Shown piece by piece: positions 1 to 6,131 of a DNA stretch of 8,544 nucleotides (within the stretch, counting starts at the first letter, position 1; every line of letters begins with the position of its first letter). Position numbers and translations under genes: made by a program. The notes under the pieces were generated by a model. That model searched no databases, had not been told where the DNA came from, and saw nothing but the letters and a program-made list of their open reading frames with translations. The stretch is from NCBI GenBank assembly GCA_946537565.1, contig CAMNFW010000077.1, positions 1-8,544 of the forward strand. Direction: 5' to 3'. The DNA comes from an uncultured Ruminococcus sp. (lineage in GTDB: Bacteria; Bacillota; Clostridia; Oscillospirales; Ruminococcaceae).

Positions 1-69
1 TCCCTGCCAGCTCAGGTTTCTACCTTTGCTTAGCAGGGATATTAGCTGTTTATTTTATACTAAGAAATT

Positions 70-708
70 TTATACCAGCATTGGCTCCGTTTTGAATGTG
101 AGACTCACCGGGGTCTCCTCATCTGAACTATAGCTTACGCTGCTGCTTGAACTATCTGTATTTTCAATCAGCCATCCAAAGAACTCGTCGAAGTTGTCGC
201 AGTCCACAAGCTTCCACTGCTTATTATACTTCGGATCACGATATTCATCGAAATCAGCAGGTGCTTTACCAGTTCTCTCGTACTCTGCTTTATATTCCTC
301 TTCATTCATACCATACTGGAATGCAACCTTGAAGATCGTACCATATGTTGCATAAGCTCCAACCATACCGATTATTACTAATGCTGAAATAATGATACCG
401 GCAATTGCCATTCCCTTTCCGCCACGCTTTGATACAAGAGCTATAATACCAAATATGATCGACAGCGGCGCACAGATCAATCCAAGTCCGCAGATACAGC
501 ACAGCAAGCTCACAAGACTTAGCACCAGTGATGCTATAGCAAGTCCTTTTTTCTCGCTGTTGATGTTCATGTTCGGATCGTAGCCGTTGTTGTAGTTAGG
601 TGCGCCGTAGCCATTGTTGTAATTGTTTTCGTCGAACCCATTGTTGTAATTGTTGAAGCCTGCTCCCTGATCCTTCTGCTGGAAGTTGTTATCAAGATAC
701 TCTGACAT
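70..708 (-). CDS. DUF4190-type small membrane protein with Asn/Tyr/Gly repeat N-terminus
   Basis: This is a 212-residue protein of unknown function. Residues 16-46 are a hydrophilic stretch of three 9-residue repeats around the core N-N-Y-N-N-G. From about residue 55 the sequence reads K-G-L-A-I-A-S-L-V-L-S-L-V-S-L, then a Cys-Cys-x-Cys-Gly turn, a second hydrophobic segment to about 93, the turn K-R-G-G-K-G-M-A-I-A-G and a third hydrophobic segment to about 122. This K-G-x-A-I-A-G pattern is typical of DUF4190 membrane proteins. The C-terminal 90 residues are soluble and charged, with a Ser-rich patch near 186-195. There is no signal peptide, so the repeat region probably faces the cytoplasm. 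AGGAG lies 7 nt before the ATG. The gene starts 32 nt after the stop of the preceding gene and looks like the last in the series. The family assignment is fairly safe; the function is unknown. Confidence 0.85.
   Translation of the reverse strand: MSEYLDNNFQQKDQGAGFNNYNNGFDENNYNNGYGAPNYNNGYDPNMNINSEKKGLAIASLVLSLVSLLCCICGLGLICAPLSIIFGIIALVSKRGGKGMAIAGIIISALVIIGMVGAYATYGTIFKVAFQYGMNEEEYKAEYERTGKAPADFDEYRDPKYNKQWKLVDCDNFDEFFGWLIENTDSSSSSVSYSSDEETPVSLTFKTEPMLV
584..664 (-). repeat. Three tandem 27-nt repeats inside the DUF4190 gene
   Basis: Three units of 27 nt occur at 584-610, 611-637 and 638-664. The second and third share an identical 17-nt core (+ strand CCATTGTTGTAATTGTT at 611-627 and 638-654); the first is diverged. 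The period is nine codons, so copy-number changes would stay in frame. The encoded peptide repeats N-N-Y-N-N-G followed by an aromatic residue and two variable residues. Confidence 0.85.
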
Positions 709-740
709 AATTCTTCTCCTTTTATCTTTTAATATTTGGT

Positions 741-1385
741 CTATTTGACCATAATACCAATAATTATTGATGCTGCAAATAGTATAATATATATAAATGC
801 AGACCTTGCTAAAAAGCTTTTAAAGCTTTCATCGTCCATGAATATTCCGTCATCAGTCTTTTTTGAATCGCCAATGAGCTTAATGTAAAAGTATATCAGT
901 CCCAAACTCAATGCCGGTCCCACTGAACATAGTATCAGCGGAAGTACAGTATAAACGATTATTGCTGCTATATGCTTATCAATGATCTGCCTTACTCTGC
1001 TGTTATCCACTGCATCATCATCACTGTTCAGCGGAATATTTGGCAGAGAACGACCCTGATCAGACTGATCCATCCATTTGTACTGCCGGTTCATTTTTTT
1101 GTCGCTGTGTTCATGTCCTTTACCCTCCTCACACATATGAGGAGAATTATTATAACCCCTATCGCTCTGCGGCCGGTTTGGACTTACACTGGTCCGGCGG
1201 TCATTGCTTTCATGATCATGACCATCTTTACACATATGATCATTCCGTCTGCCGGTGTATTTTTCGTTTCCGAAATATCCTCTGCTTCCGAATGTCTTCG
1301 TTTCATCAGTAACGTCAATGTCCATTTCATTTATCTGATCAGAAGACGATTCATCTATACAGTCTCTGTCACGTTTGAAAAACAT
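741..1385 (-). CDS. Hypothetical membrane protein with two His/Cys-rich repeats
   Basis: This 214-residue protein belongs to no family I recognise. The first ~130 residues are strongly hydrophilic and carry two copies of a 15-residue motif, at 50-64 and 83-97, with the shared pattern H-M-C-x-x-G-x-x-H-E-x-x-D followed by two basic residues. Residues ~138-170 are hydrophobic (one long or two short membrane segments, with a Gly-Pro in the middle). A charged loop rich in Asp and Lys follows (172-188), then a final membrane helix at ~193-213. There is no signal peptide, so the His/Cys region is probably cytoplasmic. Start choice: AAAGGTG lies 7 nt before the ATG. The gene sits 26 nt after metA and 32 nt before the DUF4190 gene, consistent with cotranscription. 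Its layout (repetitive soluble N-terminus plus membrane C-terminus) resembles the next gene. Metal binding is an inference from the spaced His and Cys. Confidence 0.8.
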   Translation of the reverse strand: MFFKRDRDCIDESSSDQINEMDIDVTDETKTFGSRGYFGNEKYTGRRNDHMCKDGHDHESNDRRTSVSPNRPQSDRGYNNSPHMCEEGKGHEHSDKKMNRQYKWMDQSDQGRSLPNIPLNSDDDAVDNSRVRQIIDKHIAAIIVYTVLPLILCSVGPALSLGLIYFYIKLIGDSKKTDDGIFMDDESFKSFLARSAFIYIILFAASIIIGIMVK

Positions 1386-1411
1386 CAGCTATCACCTTTT
1401 TCCTAAAAACG

Positions 1412-2359
1412 TCAGACACTGGTTTCCCATGTCCAGCTGCGTATCTCAAGTTCATCAAGATTGTACGGCGTTTTCTGATATACACAGTAATTGAGCCAAT
1501 TTGTAAACATGAGATTTGCTGTGCATCTCCATGAAAAAACAGGTGTCTTTTTCGGGTCATTATCAGGGAAATAGTTGTATGGGATCTGTATATCCAGCCC
1601 CTTGTCAACATCCCGGAAATACTCACTGGCAATCGTATCCCGGTCATACTCTGAATGTCCGGTTATGAAATACTGCCTGCCGTTTTTATTCGCAACGATA
1701 TGAACTCCAGAAAGCTCCGACGAAGTAAGTATCTCAAGCTGAGATACTTTTTCTATATCTTCACGTCTTACCTCGGTATTCCGGCTGTGCGGAACATAGA
1801 ATATATCATCAAAGCCTCTCAGCAGCTGACTGTTTTCAACCTCTGTCTTGTGCGGAAATATTCCGAACATTTTCTGCGGAAGCTGATACTTCGGTATTCC
1901 AAAGTGATAGTAAAGCCCAGCCTGCGCTGCCCAGCATATATATAAACTGGAAAATACATGGGTCTTCGACCATTCAAATATATCTGTGATCTCTTCCCAA
2001 TAATCAACCTGTTCGTATTCCAGCAGCTCAACCGGCGCTCCTGTAACTATCATTCCGTCATATCTGTCGTCCCTGATCTGCTCAAAAGTCTTGTAAAATT
2101 CGTCAAGATGATGACGTGAAGTATTTCTTGAAATGTGTGATGCCATTTGCAGAAGGTCAATATCCACCTGCAATGGAGTGTTACTTAGCAGGCGCATAAG
2201 CTGGCACTCTGTCTCTATTTTTTTGGGCATGATGTTAACTATCAGCACCTTAAGCGGACGTATATCCTGATGCTCTGCCCTTTCCTTCGACATCACGAAA
2301 ATATTCTCTTCCCCAAGCGTTTTGAATGCCGGAAGGTCAGAAGAGATTCTAATTGGCAC
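1412..2359 (-). CDS. metA: Homoserine O-acyltransferase, predicted O-acetyltransferase
   Basis: MetA acylates the hydroxyl of L-homoserine in the cytoplasm, the first committed step of methionine synthesis. The 315-residue length and sequence fit the family over its full length. The start M-P-I-R-I is the family's usual N-terminus. The nucleophile Cys142 lies in Y-I-C-W-A-A-Q-A-G, and His235 and Glu237 of the catalytic set lie in T-G-H-S-E-Y-D. Position 111, in T-G-A-P-V-E-L, is Glu. In characterised family members Glu here goes with acetyl-CoA and Gly (as in E. coli) with succinyl-CoA, so this enzyme probably makes O-acetylhomoserine despite the common 'succinyltransferase' label. The start is GTG at 2357-2359, with AAAGGAG 9 nt upstream. 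The gene follows a small GNAT-like gene by 25 nt. No riboswitch fits in that gap, so expression probably follows the upstream genes. Confidence 0.96.
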   Translation of the reverse strand: MPIRISSDLPAFKTLGEENIFVMSKERAEHQDIRPLKVLIVNIMPKKIETECQLMRLLSNTPLQVDIDLLQMASHISRNTSRHHLDEFYKTFEQIRDDRYDGMIVTGAPVELLEYEQVDYWEEITDIFEWSKTHVFSSLYICWAAQAGLYYHFGIPKYQLPQKMFGIFPHKTEVENSQLLRGFDDIFYVPHSRNTEVRREDIEKVSQLEILTSSELSGVHIVANKNGRQYFITGHSEYDRDTIASEYFRDVDKGLDIQIPYNYFPDNDPKKTPVFSWRCTANLMFTNWLNYCVYQKTPYNLDELEIRSWTWETSV

Positions 2360-2368
2360 TCCAAACTG

Positions 2369-2375
2369 CTCCTTT
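2369..2375 (-). promoter_or_regulatory. Ribosome binding site fixing the metA GTG start
   Basis: On the - strand AAAGGAG precedes the GTG at 2357-2359 by 9 nt. The resulting N-terminus M-P-I-R-I matches the usual start of MetA proteins, which supports GTG as the real start. Confidence 0.8.
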
Positions 2376-2384
2376 CTGATTCAA

Positions 2385-2774
2385 TTATTGAATTTCCTGT
2401 TTTTTTCCATGACCGCAGGATCGACAGGAATTCATGTAGGAATCCAGATCAGTGCATATCTTGCTGCCCTTTGACAGAAATCTGAGCTTTATCAGATTTT
2501 CATATTTATCTTCACTAAGCTCAAATAACATTGTCTGGATACCCTTAAGCGTGCTTTTGAACATGACCGACCTTACAAGCCCGTCACATAACATAAGATC
2601 GCCGCCGTCGCTGTAATCATAGACTACGGTTTTTTCCTTTCCATAGGAATATGCAATATATCCTATAGGTGTTCCGCCGTCCATAGCTTCGGTGATATGG
2701 ATATCAGTTCCTCCGGCTTTGCTGACTATTTCCTCATATCCTTCGGTATCAAATCTTTCCTGAATTTCCAGCAT
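2385..2774 (-). CDS. Small GNAT-like protein with Cys-rich C-terminus
   Basis: This is a 129-residue protein that I cannot assign firmly. The middle part resembles the second half of a short GNAT acetyltransferase fold: a strand with G-Y-I-A-Y at 38-42, a further strand K-T-V-V-Y-D-Y at 48-54, then an amphipathic helix D-G-L-V-R-S-V-M-F-K at 64-73. The classic acetyl-CoA loop (Q/R-x-x-G-x-G/A) is not visible, so it may be a degenerate, non-catalytic member. The C-terminus carries Cys107, Cys117, Cys120 and His122, spaced in a way that could bind a metal. Its ATG comes 1 nt after the rluB stop (TGAAATG), and GGAAAGG lies inside the end of rluB, so translation is probably coupled. It lies between rluB and metA. 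The ORF is likely real given packing and ribosome site; the fold assignment is tentative. Confidence 0.7.
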   Translation of the reverse strand: MLEIQERFDTEGYEEIVSKAGGTDIHITEAMDGGTPIGYIAYSYGKEKTVVYDYSDGGDLMLCDGLVRSVMFKSTLKGIQTMLFELSEDKYENLIKLRFLSKGSKICTDLDSYMNSCRSCGHGKKQEIQ

Positions 2775-2775
2775 T

Positions 2776-3507
2776 TCACTTTACCTTTCCAATGGCTGTA
2801 CGGATAGCTCTCAGCTCATCTGGTGTCAGCTCACGCCAGGCTCCCGGTTTCAGCATTCCAAGTTTCAGCGGACCAATACTGATTCGTCTCAGTCTCGCTA
2901 CCTCAAGTCCGACAGCTTCACACATCTTTCTTATCTGACGGTTTCTGCCTTCTTTTATGGTGATAAGCATTACCACTCTGCCCGGTTCTTTCTCCTTTAC
3001 AACAACTGTTGCGGGAAGAGTTTTTCTGCCGTCGATCTCCACCCCCTCTGACAGCTGCACAAGCTGGTCATCTGTTATATCCGGACGTACAGTTACACGA
3101 TATGTCTTTGTGATATGCCTGCTGGGATGCATTATATCATTCGCAAACGCTCCGTCATTGGTGAACAGAAGCATTCCCTCAGAATTTCTGTCAAGTCTTC
3201 CAACAGGATAGACTCTCTCTTCCACATCTTCAAGCAGATCCATTACACACCGGCGGTCAAGCTCATCTGATACTGTTGTTACATATCCTCTCGGTTTGTT
3301 CATCATCAGATATATGAAATTTTTCTTCTTCGGCATATAAAGTCTTTCGCCGTCAATAGTGATAAGGTCGCTGTATCCGCATTTATCACCGGGTTTAACA
3401 GGTCTTCCGTTCAGCTTTACTCTGCCCTGAGACATAAGCTCTTCAGCCTTTCGGCGTGAACAGAAGCCGCTGTCAGCTATCATTTTCTGTATTCTGATCT
3501 TTTCCAC
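2776..3507 (-). CDS. rluB: 23S rRNA pseudouridine synthase, RluB/RsuA family
   Basis: The enzyme isomerises a uridine of 23S rRNA to pseudouridine in the peptidyl-transferase region; the exact site cannot be read from sequence. From the chosen GTG the protein is 243 residues, the usual length of Bacillota RluB. An S4 RNA-binding domain occupies about residues 2-60 (R-I-Q-K-M-I-A-D-S-G-F-C-S-R-R-K-A-E-E). The synthase domain follows, with family landmarks N-K-P-R-G-Y, then G-R-L-D-R-N-S-E-G containing catalytic Asp106, then E-G-R-N-R-Q-I-R-K-M near the end. The frame stays open upstream to an ATG at 3558, but that codon has no ribosome site, whereas AAAGGAG lies 5 nt before the GTG at 3505-3507. 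In B. subtilis rluB follows dacB-spmA-spmB. Here it follows the dacB-like gene directly, by 57 nt, with no spm genes between them. Confidence 0.95.
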   Translation of the reverse strand: MEKIRIQKMIADSGFCSRRKAEELMSQGRVKLNGRPVKPGDKCGYSDLITIDGERLYMPKKKNFIYLMMNKPRGYVTTVSDELDRRCVMDLLEDVEERVYPVGRLDRNSEGMLLFTNDGAFANDIMHPSRHITKTYRVTVRPDITDDQLVQLSEGVEIDGRKTLPATVVVKEKEPGRVVMLITIKEGRNRQIRKMCEAVGLEVARLRRISIGPLKLGMLKPGAWRELTPDELRAIRTAIGKVK

Positions 3508-3512
3508 TTCTA

Positions 3513-3519
3513 CTCCTTT
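3513..3519 (-). promoter_or_regulatory. Ribosome binding site fixing the rluB GTG start
   Basis: On the - strand AAAGGAG stands 5 nt before the GTG at 3505-3507. This start removes a 17-residue extension that lacks its own ribosome site and is not part of the S4 domain. Confidence 0.8.
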
Positions 3520-3564
3520 TGAAATACCGCACAAGCATTTATACGTTTTGTACTGCATTTACTG

Positions 3565-4707
3565 TTAGTTTCCGGAGAATAATCTCCTTAGTTTTTTACC
3601 AAGCTCACTGACCAAGCTTTGTTCTTCTTGTTTACTTATGTGTTCAGCATCCTCAGCAGCATAAAGTTTTATTCTTTTCAGCTCACGTCCGCCAAGTATT
3701 ATACTCAGCTCCGCAGCCTCGTCACCTTTATTTACGGGCGCATAGGTATAAGGCGGAGCAATTACCTGATACTCTATATCCTCCGGTGATGAACTGTAAA
3801 ATGTCATCTCCGGAATTTCCTCTGCATAAAGAGAAATGCTCTCTTTGTCAGAACCGGCAACTGCTGCTGTCATGTTTTCCGGAAGTTCAAGCCTTTGAAG
3901 ATGGGTCTCCACAAAACAATAATCATACAAAGCCATATGATCGTTCCAGTCGTTGCGGTCATTAAGTGTGACACAGATAAGATGCTTTCCGTCCCTCTCG
4001 CAGGCGGAAACAAGACAGCGTCCGGCTTCATCGGTGAATCCTGTCTTTACACCATAAGTTCCACTGTATAGCGACAGGAGCTTGTTTGTATTTTTCAGCC
4101 AGCGCTTATACGGCGGATTGCCGTATTCAAGCTGGATCGATGTGCTTGAGCATATCTCACGGAACATTTCATTTTTCAGCGCTTCACCGGCAAGCACCGC
4201 CATGTCATATGCTGAAGAACCATGCCCTTCTCCTTCAAGTCCTGAAGGTGTTACGAAAAATGTCTTTGAAAGTCCCATTTCTCTTGCACGGCTGTTCATC
4301 ATCCCGACAAAGCCTTCTATGCTGCCGCCTATCCTCACTGCTGCCGCATTTGCAGCATCGTTTCCTGACGGAAGCAGCATTCCGCAGCTGAGAGCATATT
4401 TCGTGACAATATCACCCTCCTGTAAACCCATTGAGGAGCCTTCAACATGAATCGCATCGCTGTCCACGACAAATTCCTCGTCAAGATCTCCGCTCTCCAG
4501 GCAAAGCAGGGCGCTCATTATCTTCGTCGTACTCGCCATCGGAAGCTTTTCCCCTGAATTATGAGAATACACCACATCATAGGTGTCAGCAGATATCACT
4601 GCTGCTGCCTTAGCACTGATCTCAGGTTCTTCCTGTGCGTATACGTTCATCTGTCCGGCAGTCATTGCTAAAACTGCTGCCGGTATTATCAAAACAAGCC
4701 CTTTCAT
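3565..4707 (-). CDS. D-alanyl-D-alanine carboxypeptidase, peptidase S11 (DacB/DacF type)
   Basis: A low-molecular-weight penicillin-binding protein that removes the terminal D-Ala from peptidoglycan pentapeptides outside the membrane. The 380-residue protein begins with a signal peptide (Lys2, hydrophobic 4-18, likely cleavage after V-Y-A at residue 24). The three active-site motifs are intact and in order: S-T-T-K with nucleophile Ser59, S-G-N at 114-116 and K-T-G at 221-223. A beta-rich C-terminal domain follows (about 265-345), then a charged, potentially amphipathic helix ending K-K-L-R-R-L-F, which could hold the enzyme at the membrane as in PBP5. GGAGG lies 6 nt before the ATG. It is 59 nt downstream of gerW. 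In B. subtilis the dacB gene of a similar neighbourhood acts on spore cortex. Whether this copy is sporulation-specific or vegetative cannot be decided here, so I leave the symbol open. Confidence 0.95.
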   Translation of the reverse strand: MKGLVLIIPAAVLAMTAGQMNVYAQEEPEISAKAAAVISADTYDVVYSHNSGEKLPMASTTKIMSALLCLESGDLDEEFVVDSDAIHVEGSSMGLQEGDIVTKYALSCGMLLPSGNDAANAAAVRIGGSIEGFVGMMNSRAREMGLSKTFFVTPSGLEGEGHGSSAYDMAVLAGEALKNEMFREICSSTSIQLEYGNPPYKRWLKNTNKLLSLYSGTYGVKTGFTDEAGRCLVSACERDGKHLICVTLNDRNDWNDHMALYDYCFVETHLQRLELPENMTAAVAGSDKESISLYAEEIPEMTFYSSSPEDIEYQVIAPPYTYAPVNKGDEAAELSIILGGRELKRIKLYAAEDAEHISKQEEQSLVSELGKKLRRLFSGN

Positions 4708-4735
4708 TGCATACCTCCGCAGATAATTTTACTAC

Positions 4736-4764
4736 AGGATATGCCAATTTATAAGGATTTATTA
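4736..4764 (-). promoter_or_regulatory. Candidate SigE-like promoter before the carboxypeptidase gene
   Basis: The 59-nt gap contains, on the - strand, TAATAAA (4758-4764), a 14-nt spacer, and CATATCCT (4736-4743). This resembles the mother-cell SigE pattern KMATATT-N14-CATACAMT, with mismatches in both boxes. The predicted transcript would start near 4729, just upstream of the ribosome site. The gap is AT-rich and chance matches are easy, so this is only a candidate. Confidence 0.25.
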
Positions 4765-4766
4765 CA

Positions 4767-5189
4767 TCAGTCGCTGAGAACTACATCTGCTGTGTCCTCT
4801 TCTTCATCGCTGCTGCCCTTCTTCTTTTTAAGGAAGCCGCTTACCTTATCAATGATTCCGGGTACAGAACTTATAGCGTTGCTGATCGGGTCACTTCCGG
4901 ATTCCATTGATACCATTTTGGCTGTTCCGTCTGGTGCTATAACAAGAAATCCCTCAGGGTTTATTGACACTCCGGCTCCGGCTCCGCCGCCAAACATATC
5001 CTTATCATACTTTGACGGGATATCTGAACCTCCGGAAGCAAATCCATAGCTGACCTTTGAGATCGGTATTACTGTTGTACCGTCTTCGAGCTTAATAGGA
5101 TTTCCGATAACGGAATTGACATCCGCCATTTCCTTTACCTTTTCCATTGAGATGCCAAGTAACTCGTTTACAGAATTTTTGCTGCTCAT
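4767..5189 (-). CDS. gerW: GerW/YtfJ family sporulation-associated protein
   Basis: A 140-residue member of the GerW (YtfJ) family. In B. subtilis the homologue is made in the forespore and is needed for germination with L-alanine; its biochemical activity is not known. The family core is clear: an N-terminal helix, then G-N-P-I-K-L-E-D-G-T-T-V-I-P-I-S-K-V-S-Y-G-F at about 29-50, the Gly-rich F-G-G-G-A-G-A-G-V-S at 66-75 and P-E-G-F-L-V-I at 78-84. A lysine run (116-120) and an acidic tail close the protein. There is no signal peptide or membrane helix. The ribosome site GAGGT overlaps the upstream stop codon (TGAGGT), leaving 8 nt between the genes, so translation with the DUF2953 gene is probably coupled. 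The ytfI-gerW pair is a common clostridial neighbour of scpAB. Confidence 0.93.
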   Translation of the reverse strand: MSSKNSVNELLGISMEKVKEMADVNSVIGNPIKLEDGTTVIPISKVSYGFASGGSDIPSKYDKDMFGGGAGAGVSINPEGFLVIAPDGTAKMVSMESGSDPISNAISSVPGIIDKVSGFLKKKKGSSDEEEDTADVVLSD

Positions 5190-5197
5190 ATTTTACC

Positions 5198-6118
5198 TCA
5201 TTTCTGCCTTGCGGCTGATTTTTTTCTGAATTTTCTCCGTCTGAGCTTATTTGGTATAAAATATTTAAAAATGTATATTACCAGGAACCATATTCCTGCA
5301 ATAACCAATGTTCCAAGCTGGAAGCTTACTTTAACAGCTGCGTCCCAGCGGCTTTTTTTCATGGCAAAGCCAGGTTTCACATCTATGGTTTTGATCTTGA
5401 CTGTGAACAGCGCACTCAGCCATGCCAGAAGATTATAGAATATTCCGCTTATCCTGCCATAATTCACCGCACATTTGTAAGCGTCTTCGTTGGCTATGAT
5501 GAAGTCAATGTACAGCTCGCTCAGCTTTACTCCCTTGAATATTCTCAGCAGCGGACGGTCTGCCGCTCTCCAGAGATCAAGCACAAAATCTACCTTTTCA
5601 CCAAGTGTCTTTTTTGGCTTTTCATTCTTGTCAGACTCTTCGTCCTCATCAGCGATATCATCTTCATTGATCTCCGGAGCAACAAGCTCCTCTTCTTCAT
5701 CAGCACTGTCTGTATCATTTTCAGTTTCAGGCTTTGCAGTCTCCGGCTGCGAATTTTCAGTCTCCTGCTCTTCACTGGGATCGGTTTCATCTATTTCCGG
5801 CTCTTCAATTACATCATCATCTGTATTTTCATCATCTGAATCCGGCTGTTCATCATCAGAGCCTTCATTTTCCGCAGTCTGTTCATCATTTTCATTATCC
5901 TGCGCTGCTTCTTCTTTTTTCTTTTCTTTTCGTTTTTTCCACCAGCCAAGCAGCCCTCCGCCTTCTGAATCCATTACATTCAAAAGCCAAAGCTTTACCT
6001 TATAGCTGAATTTGCCTTCAACAAAGCTGACCTCAACTATTGCCGGAACTATACAGATCAATACGATCAGTCCAAGTATGATCAGCAAGATCCACAGCAG
6101 TATTTTCAGAATTATCAT
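5198..6118 (-). CDS. ytfI: DUF2953 (YtfI-like) membrane protein with long acidic linker
   Basis: A 306-residue membrane protein of the DUF2953/YtfI type; the molecular function is unknown. An N-terminal membrane helix (about 4-28) leads into the family's short beta segment, F-S-Y-K-V-K-L-W-L-L at 37-46. A basic patch K-K-R-K-E-K-K-K (61-68) follows, then about 97 residues (69-165) made almost only of Asp, Glu, Ser, Asn, Thr and Pro. The conserved DUF2953 part resumes at about 170-260, with a region reading Y-G-R-I-S-G-I-F-Y-N-L, and a second membrane helix spans about 266-289. A strongly basic tail ends the protein. AAAGGAG lies 7 nt before the ATG, 13 nt after the scpB stop. It sits directly before gerW, the standard clostridial pairing. 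The acidic insert is longer than I would expect for this family. Confidence 0.88.
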   Translation of the reverse strand: MIILKILLWILLIILGLIVLICIVPAIVEVSFVEGKFSYKVKLWLLNVMDSEGGGLLGWWKKRKEKKKEEAAQDNENDEQTAENEGSDDEQPDSDDENTDDDVIEEPEIDETDPSEEQETENSQPETAKPETENDTDSADEEEELVAPEINEDDIADEDEESDKNEKPKKTLGEKVDFVLDLWRAADRPLLRIFKGVKLSELYIDFIIANEDAYKCAVNYGRISGIFYNLLAWLSALFTVKIKTIDVKPGFAMKKSRWDAAVKVSFQLGTLVIAGIWFLVIYIFKYFIPNKLRRRKFRKKSAARQK

Positions 6119-6131
6119 TCAGCCGCTCCTT

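Noticed and set aside
14..25. GTTTCTACC, resembling the J2/3 core of a purine riboswitch
   Set aside because: The flanking sequence lacks the paired P2/P3 stems and the conserved loop sequences, and there is no downstream purine gene in view.
1..39. Hairpin TCCCTGC/GCAGGGA, with an inner AGGT-TTCT-ACCT, at the left edge; possible terminator of the series
   Set aside because: A terminator for the - strand would need a U run lying beyond position 1, which is outside the window. On the + strand only a broken T-rich stretch follows.
972..1406. 144-residue + strand frame opposite the His/Cys-repeat gene
   Set aside because: It is hydrophobic only because of reversed codons, shows no recognisable domain, and conflicts with a - strand gene that has a good ribosome site and fits the series.
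3508..3558. 17-residue N-terminal extension of RluB from an upstream ATG
   Set aside because: There is no ribosome site before that ATG, while AAAGGAG sits 5 nt before the internal GTG. The extension is outside the S4 domain.
5490..6005. 171-residue Ser-rich open frame on the + strand
   Set aside because: It is the antisense of the Asp/Glu-rich linker of the DUF2953 gene; GAT/GAA codons read in reverse give Ser and Phe codons. It has no family match, and the sense strand is clearly coding.
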